In this document: positions 1 to 5,692 of the stretch, one piece after another
Numbering within the stretch: position 1 is the stretch's first letter
How the letters are laid out: the number at the start of each line of letters is the position of its first letter
From: Anaerolineaceae bacterium
GTDB taxonomy: Bacteria > Chloroflexota > Anaerolineae > Anaerolineales > Anaerolineaceae
Length of the DNA stretch: 8,518 bases
NCBI GenBank assembly: GCA_011620465.1
Contig: WOZC01000116.1
Coordinates: forward strand, 1-8,518
Direction of reading: 5' to 3'
The notes under the pieces: model-generated
The model's database searches: none
Told to the model about the DNA's origin: nothing
What the model saw: only the letters and a program-made list of their open reading frames with translations
Program-made: the position numbers and the translations under genes

Positions 1-96
1 CAGGGTATCACTCAATTGGGCAATACTGGGAATACTTTTTCCCTCTTTAGCATTCGATGCCAGGTAAGATAGAAGCGCAAGGTTTGATTCTTTCAT
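1..96 (-). CDS. N-terminal fragment of a winged-helix transcriptional regulator, probably GntR-like (runs off the left edge)
   Basis: Reading the minus strand from ATG at 96-94 gives 32 uninterrupted codons to the window edge, beginning MKESNLALLSYLASNAKEG and continuing GKSIPSIAQLSDTL. A short helix, a glycine-containing turn, then IPSIAQLSDTL resembles the first helix and the start of the recognition unit of GntR-type winged-helix domains, where 'LPS...LA..L' is typical. The rest of the DNA-binding domain and any effector domain lie outside the window, so the subfamily (FCD, UTRA or other) and ligand cannot be judged. The start is supported by a near-consensus sigma-70 promoter about 40 to 70 bases upstream, on the same strand. 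No Shine-Dalgarno sequence precedes it. It is divergent from the ABC exporter pair, a common arrangement for a local regulator. MarR- or DeoR-type helix-turn-helix proteins remain possible. Confidence 0.6.
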   Translation of the reverse strand, partial: MKESNLALLSYLASNAKEGKSIPSIAQLSDTL

Positions 97-104
97 TTTA
101 TTAA

Positions 105-127
105 TCTGATTAATAATATTAATCAGA
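105..127. promoter_or_regulatory. Palindromic operator candidate, probably the regulator's own binding site
   Basis: TCTGATTAAT (105-114) and ATTAATCAGA (118-127) are perfect 10-base inverted arms around a three-base centre (AAT). The palindrome starts within a few bases of the predicted start site of the minus-strand promoter and ends 8 bases before that gene's start codon. A dimeric repressor bound here would block its own transcription. A symmetrical AT-rich site of this size suits a GntR-like or other winged-helix dimer. Because it sits between the divergent genes it could also influence the exporter genes, but it is about 185 bases from their start codon. Binding is inferred; an mRNA hairpin in the regulator's leader is an alternative role. 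Confidence 0.65.
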
Positions 128-135
128 ATCCCCGA

Positions 136-164
136 ATTATAAGCCCACCCTAATTAAGCGTCAA
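136..164 (-). promoter_or_regulatory. Sigma-70 type promoter of the minus-strand regulator gene
   Basis: On the minus strand, TTGACG (complement of 159-164) is followed after exactly 17 bases by TATAAT (complement of 136-141). This is five of six bases at -35, a perfect -10 and the ideal spacing. The predicted transcription start is near 129-130, giving an untranslated leader of roughly 33 bases before the ATG at 96. It is the best promoter in the window. The match is seen directly; activity is inferred. Confidence 0.8.
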
Positions 165-281
165 GGAAACCAGATGCCGCATTTGTCCACAATTCGTAAA
201 CTTGCCTTGGGTTTCTCAAGCAGGATTATTCCAGAAGACCATCCATTTTGTGAAAAAACTGCTCATTTTTGGCTGATACGG

Positions 282-295
282 TACAATTTATTGTA
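282..295. promoter_or_regulatory. Small palindrome overlapping a weak -10-like box upstream of the ABC exporter genes
   Basis: TACAAT (282-287) and ATTGTA (290-295) are six-base inverted arms around TT, 15 bases upstream of the exporter ATG at 311. TACAAT also resembles a -10 hexamer on the plus strand, but no convincing -35 lies at the right distance. The rest of the 97-310 region between the divergent start codons holds the minus-strand promoter and operator described separately; otherwise I see nothing firm in it. AT-rich palindromes of this size occur by chance, so this is tentative. Confidence 0.25.
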
Positions 296-310
296 AAAAT
301 AATACACATC

Positions 311-2065
311 ATGACAATCAGCGAGTTTTCAATTCCCTTTAAATACAGAACCTGGCGGTCGAGCCCCATCAAATGGGTGGCTGGACATGCCCTTTACCAT
401 TGGCCTGTCTTTCTGCTTGCACTGCTTGGAGCCATTGGCAACGCTGCCCTGGCGTCCATTCCTGCTATTGAATTTGGACGGGTGTTTAACAATCTCACTT
501 CGGGTGCCCCTTCAACTGAACTCTTCTTACGCAGCGCATCTTTCATTGGCATCACCCAATTGCTCCGCGGTTTATCGCAATTTATCCGCAATTTTGGCTT
601 TGAAGTGACCGCGCAAGTGATCGAGCGGGATGTTCGTGAGGAGTTCTACATCACTCTTCTCGGTAAAAGCATGACCTTCCACAGTCTCCAGTCCATTGGC
701 GATCTGATGGCAAGAGCCACCAATGATATCCGCGAAGTCAACTTCATTTTCAGTCCCGGCATCAACATGGTTTTCGGATCGCTGAACTTCCTGTTCATTC
801 CCCTGACTATCGGTGCCACGATCCACCCGGCGCTGTTAACCACCCCGATTCTGTTCATCATCACTTATTTTCTCTCGATCTGGCATTTCCTCAGAATCCT
901 GAAACCAGTGACCACCGAGGTTCGGTCCAGTTTCGGGAAGATGAACAGTCGTCTCGCAGAGGATATTGACGGCATTGAGACTGTCAAAGCTGCTGCTCAG
1001 GAAGAAAATGAAATCGCTCTTTTCCGGACTAACACCCAGGCTTACCGTGACGCCACCATCAAACAAGGTGATATCGAAGCGCGTTTCCTTCCGTTGTTTT
1101 TACTGGCGCTGGCAGTAGGTTTTGGTCTGCTGCATGCCTTGATCCTTGCCCGTCAAGGACAGATAGACTTTGGTTCTGTGGTGACTTACTTTAGTGCCTT
1201 GACCATGTTGCACTTTCCGACCAATACTTCCATCCGCTCTTACTCGATGATATCTTCCGGGCTGGCTGGCGCGCAGCGTCTGCTGAATGTAATGAATTCT
1301 GAAAACAATCTGGATGAGAACACTGACGGTCATGTTGGTCAAATCCAGGGAAAAGTTGAATTTCGAAAAGTTTCCTTTGCCTATGAAGAAGGAAAACTTG
1401 CGCTTGAGGATCTCAGTTTTTCGGTCGAACCTGGAAAAACTGTCGCCATCGTTGGTCAGACTGGTTCAGGGAAAACCAGCCTGATCCGCCTGATTAACCG
1501 CACATATGACCCCACCCTCGGGCAGGTGTTGATCGATGATATCGATTTATTGGATTGGAAACTCGATAGCCTCCGCAGTCAGATTTCCATCATTGAACAA
1601 GATATCTTTTTATTCTCAAAAACCGTCGCTGAAAACATCGCTTTTGGTAAGCCTGACGCGACGTTGGAAGAGATCGAGTCAGCAGCCCGCAAAGCCCAGG
1701 CGGACGGATTCATCAATGAACTGGAGGATGGCTACAACACGGTCATTGGTGAACGAGGGGCAACCCTCTCAGGTGGTCAACGCCAGCGCCTGGCACTTGC
1801 CCGGGCATTCCTCACCGACCCACGCATTCTGATTTTGGACGATTCAACCAGTGCGATCGACAGCCAGACGGAGGATGAGATCCAAAGAGCGATCAAAACT
1901 GCGTCAACCGGTCGCACAACCTTCATTATTACCCACCGCCTTTCTCAAATCCGTTGGGCAGATTTGATCATTGTCATGCGAAAAGGTTGTATTTCTGCCG
2001 TTGGAAAACATGAAGATCTCATGAAGACTTCACAAGCTTACCAGGCAATTTTTGGGGAGGTATAG
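311..2065 (+). CDS. ABC exporter half-transporter, subunit with the degenerate catalytic residue (BmrC/MdlA/TM287-like)
   Basis: This 584-residue protein fuses an ABC type I exporter membrane domain to an ATPase domain. Hydrophobic segments lie near residues 32-52, 72-90, 146-166, 169-194, 259-281 and 285-306. In the ATPase, the A-loop Tyr is at about 358, Walker A GQTGSGKT at 382-389, Q-loop Gln at 430, GERG at 480-483, signature LSGGQ at 486-490, Walker B LILDD ending at 511, D-loop SAID at 514-517 and H-loop His at 542. The residue after the Walker B Asp is Asp511, where active exporters have Glu. In heterodimeric exporters this marks the subunit of the degenerate ATP site. I chose ATG 311 over an in-frame TTG at 269 because the longer start adds 14 unusual residues and neither has a ribosome binding site. 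The partner subunit follows after 3 bases. The complex sits in the cytoplasmic membrane and exports a substrate (drug, lipid or peptide) that the sequence does not reveal. Confidence 0.93.
   Translation: MTISEFSIPFKYRTWRSSPIKWVAGHALYHWPVFLLALLGAIGNAALASIPAIEFGRVFNNLTSGAPSTELFLRSASFIGITQLLRGLSQFIRNFGFEVTAQVIERDVREEFYITLLGKSMTFHSLQSIGDLMARATNDIREVNFIFSPGINMVFGSLNFLFIPLTIGATIHPALLTTPILFIITYFLSIWHFLRILKPVTTEVRSSFGKMNSRLAEDIDGIETVKAAAQEENEIALFRTNTQAYRDATIKQGDIEARFLPLFLLALAVGFGLLHALILARQGQIDFGSVVTYFSALTMLHFPTNTSIRSYSMISSGLAGAQRLLNVMNSENNLDENTDGHVGQIQGKVEFRKVSFAYEEGKLALEDLSFSVEPGKTVAIVGQTGSGKTSLIRLINRTYDPTLGQVLIDDIDLLDWKLDSLRSQISIIEQDIFLFSKTVAENIAFGKPDATLEEIESAARKAQADGFINELEDGYNTVIGERGATLSGGQRQRLALARAFLTDPRILILDDSTSAIDSQTEDEIQRAIKTASTGRTTFIITHRLSQIRWADLIIVMRKGCISAVGKHEDLMKTSQAYQAIFGEV
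2054..2060 (+). promoter_or_regulatory. Shine-Dalgarno sequence supporting a GTG start
   Basis: GGGGAGG lies 8 bases before GTG 2069 and inside the last codons of the preceding exporter gene. It justifies the GTG start of the second subunit and suggests translational coupling, so that the two halves are made together. Confidence 0.8.
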
Positions 2066-2068
2066 CCA

Positions 2069-3886
2069 GTGGGTTTTCATCAGGGTCTTTCCGGCGAATC
2101 ATACGATCGCAGTTATAGTAACAAAACCCTCCTAAACCGGATTTGGGTTTATGCGCGACCATACAAAAAGCTGTTGTTCACGGCTATGCTCATCGTTGTG
2201 TTCGCGGCTATTATGGCTGCATTACCGCCTGTGCTCATTTCGAAGGTTTTGGACAGTTCTCTCTCGGCAAACCCATCCTTTAATACATTTATTCTCCTTG
2301 TGAGTGCGGTGATCTTCATTGAGATCATGGGGTTTGTGTTTTACTACCTCTTACGCAGGATAACAGTACGCATCATTGGTTATGTCATCCGCGACGTGAC
2401 GGTAGACGCTTTTGCTGCTTCCCTGAGACAAGACCTTTCCTTTCACGACAATTTCTCTTCAGGTCGAATCGTTTCGAGGATTACAACTGACAGCGAAGAC
2501 TTCTCCATGCTCATCAGGCTGACCACCGATGTCCTCTCAAGCGTTATGGAATCTGTGTTCACAGCGATCATCTTGTACCAGGCGGAATGGCGACTGGCTA
2601 CGGCCATTATGGCATTTATTCCGATTGTCGTTTTGATCGTTTCAAGCTACCGCAAACTCGCCCGCAAGGTCACCACCCGCGGTATGCGGGCAATGGCGAA
2701 TGTGAATGCCACCATCAAAGAGACGATCAGCGGTATTTCTATCGCCAAAAACTTCCGCCAGGAAGAAGCAATTTACAAGGAGTTTCAGGAGTCGAACAAA
2801 ACTTCTTACAAGGTCAACGTGCAGCGTGGTCTTGTCCTCTCGATCGTCTTCCCAACAATGCGCGCGCTCGGAGGAATCACAATCGCCTTGATGGTCTACT
2901 TCGGATCCCTCAGCGTTGTACAAGGACTGATCACCGCCGGTGCCTGGTACTTGATCTTGCTCGCCAGCGACCGCTTCTTAATGCCGATCATGAACATCAC
3001 CTCTTATTGGACGCAGGTTCAGACTGGTTTATCTGCAGCTGAGAGAATTTTCGCACTGATCGACAGCGAACACAGCGTAAAACAAACCGATTCACTCGAA
3101 ATCAAAGAAATCAAGGGCAAGATCGATTTCAACAACCTCTGCTTCAGATATTCTACAGGGGCTCCAGTTTTAACTGACTTTGACCTGCATATAAAGCCTG
3201 GTGAGAATATAGCCATCGTCGGTCACACCGGTGCCGGCAAGACTTCGATTGCTCGCCTGGTAGCTCGTTTTTACGAGTTTCAACAAGGTGAACTTCTTAT
3301 AGACGATATCGATATCCGTAAGTATGACCTGGACGATCTGCGCTTGCAGATGGGGATTGTCAACCAGGTGCCATTCCTTTTTGAGGGAACGATAGAAGAG
3401 AACATTCGCTTCTCAAAACCGGATATCACCAGGGAAGAGATTTTGCAGTTGGCATACATGATAGGCAATGGCGAGTGGCTGGAGACCTTCTCTAACGGAC
3501 TCGATACGCAGGTGGGCGAACGTGGCGCGCATATCTCCATGGGGCAGCGCCAATTGGTCGCTCTCATGCGCGTTTTGGTGCATAAACCCTCCATTTTTAT
3601 CCTGGATGAAGCGACTGCCAGCATTGACCCTTTCACCGAACAACAGATACAACAGGCTCTCAACTTGATCCTCAGTCATTCGACCAGCATATTGATCGCG
3701 CACCGGCTTTCAACAGTCAAATCTGCCGACCGCATCATCGTGCTCGATCACGGCAGGATCCTGGAGGAGGGTACACACTACCAGTTGTTGGAAACAAGTG
3801 GTCATTATGCCTCGCTTTACAACACCTATTTCCGCCATCAATCCCTGGAGTACGTTGAAGAAGTCGGTAAATTTCTGAAAGCATAG
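2069..3886 (+). CDS. ABC exporter half-transporter, subunit with the catalytic Glu and degenerate signature (BmrD/MdlB/TM288-like)
   Basis: This 605-residue half-transporter is the partner of the preceding gene, starting at GTG 3 bases after its stop with a strong ribosome binding site. Hydrophobic segments lie near residues 34-57, 73-96, 154-172, 176-194, 255-281 and 286-310. In the ATPase domain, the A-loop Tyr is at about 361, Walker A GHTGAGKT at 385-392, Q-loop Gln at 433, GERG at 483-486, signature ISMGQ at 489-493, Walker B ILDE with catalytic Glu514, D-loop SID near 518-520 and H-loop His at 545. The signature departs from LSGGQ at its first and third positions, as in second subunits of the MdlB or BmrD kind, whereas the Walker B Glu is intact. 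With the first subunit this gives one competent site (this Walker A/B facing the partner's LSGGQ) and one degenerate site. The membrane domain is intact, with no sign of frameshift or truncation. The substrate is unknown. Confidence 0.93.
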   Translation: MGFHQGLSGESYDRSYSNKTLLNRIWVYARPYKKLLFTAMLIVVFAAIMAALPPVLISKVLDSSLSANPSFNTFILLVSAVIFIEIMGFVFYYLLRRITVRIIGYVIRDVTVDAFAASLRQDLSFHDNFSSGRIVSRITTDSEDFSMLIRLTTDVLSSVMESVFTAIILYQAEWRLATAIMAFIPIVVLIVSSYRKLARKVTTRGMRAMANVNATIKETISGISIAKNFRQEEAIYKEFQESNKTSYKVNVQRGLVLSIVFPTMRALGGITIALMVYFGSLSVVQGLITAGAWYLILLASDRFLMPIMNITSYWTQVQTGLSAAERIFALIDSEHSVKQTDSLEIKEIKGKIDFNNLCFRYSTGAPVLTDFDLHIKPGENIAIVGHTGAGKTSIARLVARFYEFQQGELLIDDIDIRKYDLDDLRLQMGIVNQVPFLFEGTIEENIRFSKPDITREEILQLAYMIGNGEWLETFSNGLDTQVGERGAHISMGQRQLVALMRVLVHKPSIFILDEATASIDPFTEQQIQQALNLILSHSTSILIAHRLSTVKSADRIIVLDHGRILEEGTHYQLLETSGHYASLYNTYFRHQSLEYVEEVGKFLKA

Positions 3887-3957
3887 GAATCGATATTGGT
3901 GATCTTGTCACGCTGAGCCTTATTTGCGAAGATTCTTTTTGTTGATCGCATCGATTC
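3887..3957. repeat. Remnant of a dispersed intergenic repeat, flanked by 8-base inverted arms
   Basis: The core at 3907-3940 reads GTCACGCTGAGC, seven other bases, then GCGAAGATTCTTTTT. It resembles the dispersed intergenic repeat with consensus near GTCATTCTGAGC-GAA-GCGAAGAATCTTT, which I recall from many bacterial genomes including Chloroflexota. Here it is diverged in the middle. Around it, GAATCGAT (3887-3894) is mirrored by ATCGATTC (3950-3957) with a 55-base interior. Its left arm begins directly after the exporter stop codon. The resemblance is from memory and the copy is degenerate. The T-run at 3936-3940 lacks a stable upstream stem, so I do not call a terminator. Confidence 0.4.
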
Positions 3958-3982
3958 GAGACCAAGAACCTGATTCGCAAAA

Positions 3983-4000
3983 TTAACAATTGAATGTTAA
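3983..4000. repeat. Short AT-rich inverted repeat upstream of mnmA
   Basis: TTAACA (3983-3988) and TGTTAA (3995-4000) form six-base inverted arms with a six-base spacer. It lies about 60 bases before mnmA. It could be a protein-binding site or a weak stem, but it is short, AT-rich and not followed directly by a T-run. A chance palindrome is quite possible. Confidence 0.25.
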
Positions 4001-4048
4001 AAATAGCTTTTTGTCTACCCATACCTGTCTTTCTCTCTTTTCTTAAGT

Positions 4049-4054
4049 TAAAAT
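4049..4054 (+). promoter_or_regulatory. mnmA: -10 box candidate placed for a leaderless mnmA transcript
   Basis: TAAAAT matches five of six bases of the sigma-70 -10 consensus and ends 7 bases before the first mnmA ATG (4062), so transcription would begin at or next to the start codon. There is no Shine-Dalgarno sequence before that ATG, consistent with leaderless translation. The -35 region is poor; a pyrimidine tract (4028-4044) occupies the upstream space. Confidence 0.35.
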
Positions 4055-4061
4055 TCCTCAG

Positions 4062-5117
4062 ATGATGAAAAAAGTAGTATTGGCACTTAGCGGCGGCGTG
4101 GATAGCGCCATAGCAGCCCACTTCCTGCAAACGCAGGGCTTCCAGGTACATGGGCTGAACCTCATTACCTGGGGTGAAGACGACCAGCGTGCAAACGTCC
4201 AGGAAATTGCAGACAACCTCAATTTTCCAGTTGAATTTCTGGATATCAGGCAAGCATTTCGAGACCAGGTCATCCAGCCTTTCATCAAAGCCTACATAGA
4301 CGGGTTAACACCCAGCCCTTGCGTTTTCTGCAATCGACAAATCAAATGGAGCGCAATTCTACAAAAGGCTGATCAGATCGGGGCAGAATACGTAGCTACC
4401 GGTCATTATGCTCGTTTGAAAAGGGCTGGTGACGGTCTTACCCAAATATGGAAAGCCGCAGACTCCGCCAAAGACCAAAGTTACATGCTTTCCTTTTTGA
4501 CACAAAACATGCTCAACCGAACCATTCTGCCATTGGGCGAATATACCAAGCCTCAAATCCGAAAAATCGCTGCTGACCTGAATTTGGCAGTCTCTGACCG
4601 CCCGGACAGCCAGGATTTATGCTTCCTCGCCTGCACTGATTACCGCGATTTCCTCCAACAGCACGCTGAACATCCGCCCTTGCCCGGTCCGATCTACCAT
4701 ATCGACGGCAGACTGATCGGTCAGCATCAGGGCTTGGCGTTTTATACGATTGGTCAGCGTAAGGGATTGCCCTCTGCGACAGAAGCGCTCTATGTCATCG
4801 AGAAAAGAAAAGCAGACAACAGCCTGGTCGTCGGTTTTCTGAAAGACCTGGGGGCAACAACGTTTTTAGTCAACCAGGTCAATTGGATCTCAGGGCAGTC
4901 CCCCGTTGAACCAACCCGGGTCGATGTGAAAATCCGCTATAAAGCTCTTCCAGTTGAAGCGACGATCGAACCTCGAGGGGAAGCTGGTGTACTGGTCACT
5001 GCCAGCAAACCCCTTCGAGATATCACCCCCGGTCAAATCGCAGCCTTTTACCAGGGTGAACAGCTTCTTGGTGGTGGGGTAATTGTCGAAACAACCTCCG
5101 ACCCTGCTGAGCAATGA
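4062..5117 (+). CDS. mnmA: tRNA-specific 2-thiouridylase MnmA
   Basis: MnmA activates U34 of the tRNAs for Lys, Glu and Gln with ATP and inserts sulfur to make 2-thiouridine, the first half of the mnm5s2U wobble modification. The 351-residue cytoplasmic protein has the ATP-pyrophosphatase motif SGGVDS at 10-15, the TPSPCVFCNR segment at 83-92 (Cys90 aligning with the first catalytic Cys), GHYAR at 114-118, KDQSYML at 137-143, DSQDLCF at 182-188 (Cys187 the second catalytic Cys) and TIGQRKGL in the central domain. The tail ending GGGVIVE is typical of the C-terminal beta-barrel. It is slightly shorter than the usual 360-370 residues, mainly because the loop between the first strands and the Cys90 segment is compact. 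Two ATGs stand in tandem (4062, 4065); neither has a ribosome binding site. It stands alone between the exporter pair and the gcv genes, with no evident functional link to either. Confidence 0.96.
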   Translation: MMKKVVLALSGGVDSAIAAHFLQTQGFQVHGLNLITWGEDDQRANVQEIADNLNFPVEFLDIRQAFRDQVIQPFIKAYIDGLTPSPCVFCNRQIKWSAILQKADQIGAEYVATGHYARLKRAGDGLTQIWKAADSAKDQSYMLSFLTQNMLNRTILPLGEYTKPQIRKIAADLNLAVSDRPDSQDLCFLACTDYRDFLQQHAEHPPLPGPIYHIDGRLIGQHQGLAFYTIGQRKGLPSATEALYVIEKRKADNSLVVGFLKDLGATTFLVNQVNWISGQSPVEPTRVDVKIRYKALPVEATIEPRGEAGVLVTASKPLRDITPGQIAAFYQGEQLLGGGVIVETTSDPAEQ

Positions 5118-5143
5118 TTCTGATGGAAAATCTCCAGGCATTA

Positions 5144-5180
5144 GGTCTTTTTGGTGAAAAAACGAACCGGTCAAGAGACC
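5144..5180 (+). other. Imperfect hairpin between mnmA and gcvH
   Basis: Bases 5144-5151 pair with 5173-5180 (eight pairs, one a G-U wobble). After a three-base bulge at 5170-5172, bases 5152-5155 pair with 5166-5169, closing a ten-base A-rich loop. It lies about 25 bases past the mnmA stop and upstream of the predicted gcvH start site, so it probably belongs to the mnmA 3' end. No T-run follows on either strand, so it is not a standard intrinsic terminator. It could protect or process the mnmA mRNA. I see no conserved glycine-riboswitch features in it. Confidence 0.35.
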
Positions 5181-5233
5181 AAAAGAACTCAAAGCTTGAA
5201 ATTACCAACCTTTCGCCAAAACCCGTCAATGCC

Positions 5234-5242
5234 TGTTAGAAT
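5234..5242 (+). promoter_or_regulatory. Extended -10 promoter candidate for the gcv operon
   Basis: TGT followed by TAGAAT (5237-5242) makes an extended -10 element, five of six at the hexamer plus the TG dinucleotide. The upstream -35 is weak, which extended -10 promoters tolerate. Transcription would begin near 5249, leaving a leader of about 54 bases before gcvH, too short for a complete glycine riboswitch. Confidence 0.45.
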
Positions 5243-5290
5243 ATTAGCAAAGCACAATGGGCTTTTTCGCATTTGAACAATTACATAACA

Positions 5291-5297
5291 AAAGGAG
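5291..5297 (+). promoter_or_regulatory. gcvH: Shine-Dalgarno sequence deciding the gcvH start
   Basis: AAAGGAG ends 5 bases before ATG 5303. It favours that ATG over an in-frame TTG at 5273, which would add ten residues with no counterpart in GcvH and would place this site inside the coding region. Confidence 0.85.
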
Positions 5298-5302
5298 TAA
5301 CA

Positions 5303-5689
5303 ATGTTAGTACCAGAAAACCTTAAATATCAGAAAACAGACGAATGGGTAAAAGTTGAAGATGGCATCGCCACCATTGGTATCACTGACTACGCGCAAGA
5401 TTCCCTTTCCGACGTTGTGTTTGTTGAATTCGAAGTTGATGTTGATGACGAAGTCAATGTTGGTGACAGCTTGGCTACCGTCGAATCGGTCAAAGCGGCT
5501 GCTGAAGTCGTTTTCCCAGTGAGCGGCAAGGTGATCGAAGTCAACCAAACGCTTGTCGACACCCCGGAAGTTCTGAACGAAAGCCCTTACACCGAAGGCT
5601 GGTTGGTGAAGGTTCAGGTCGCTGATGAATCTGAACTCGATAAACTGATGGACGCCCCTGCCTACGACGCTTATTGTCAGGAACGATAA
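5303..5689 (+). CDS. gcvH: Glycine cleavage system H protein (lipoyl carrier)
   Basis: GcvH is the small soluble carrier of the glycine cleavage system. Its lipoyl-lysine arm accepts the aminomethyl group from the P-protein, presents it to the T-protein, and is reoxidised by the L-protein. The 128-residue product is the usual length. It starts MLVPENLKYQKTDEWV, matching the family's 'P..L.Y...HEW' opening with Asp for His, then GIATIGITDYAQ near 21-32. The lipoylation site is ESVKAAAEV at 61-69, with Lys64 as the modified residue, followed by the PVSGKVIEVN strand and the SPYTEGWLVKV segment near the C terminus. It leads a tight operon: gcvPA begins 3 bases after its stop. Lipoylation enzymes (LipA/LipB/LplA) are not in the window. 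Confidence 0.97.
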   Translation: MLVPENLKYQKTDEWVKVEDGIATIGITDYAQDSLSDVVFVEFEVDVDDEVNVGDSLATVESVKAAAEVVFPVSGKVIEVNQTLVDTPEVLNESPYTEGWLVKVQVADESELDKLMDAPAYDAYCQER

Positions 5690-5692
5690 GCC

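Noticed and set aside
269..310. Extended exporter subunit 1 start at TTG 269
   Set aside because: No ribosome binding site, and the 14 extra residues overlap the only promoter-like sequence. ATG 311 gives a normal N terminus for the family, though this is not certain.
3926..3940. Intrinsic terminator ending in TTTTT after the exporter genes
   Set aside because: The T-run is not preceded by a stable GC-rich stem; only three- or four-base pairings can be formed close to it.
3735..4253. A 172-codon minus-strand frame spanning the exporter end, the intergenic gap and the mnmA start
   Set aside because: It crosses two confident plus-strand genes, has no recognisable motif and has a composition typical of an antisense shadow.
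5273..5302. Extended gcvH start at TTG 5273
   Set aside because: The added residues are not part of GcvH, and a strong Shine-Dalgarno immediately precedes ATG 5303.
5118..5302. Glycine riboswitch upstream of gcvH
   Set aside because: I could not find the conserved aptamer core or tandem-aptamer layout, and the predicted transcript leader is too short.
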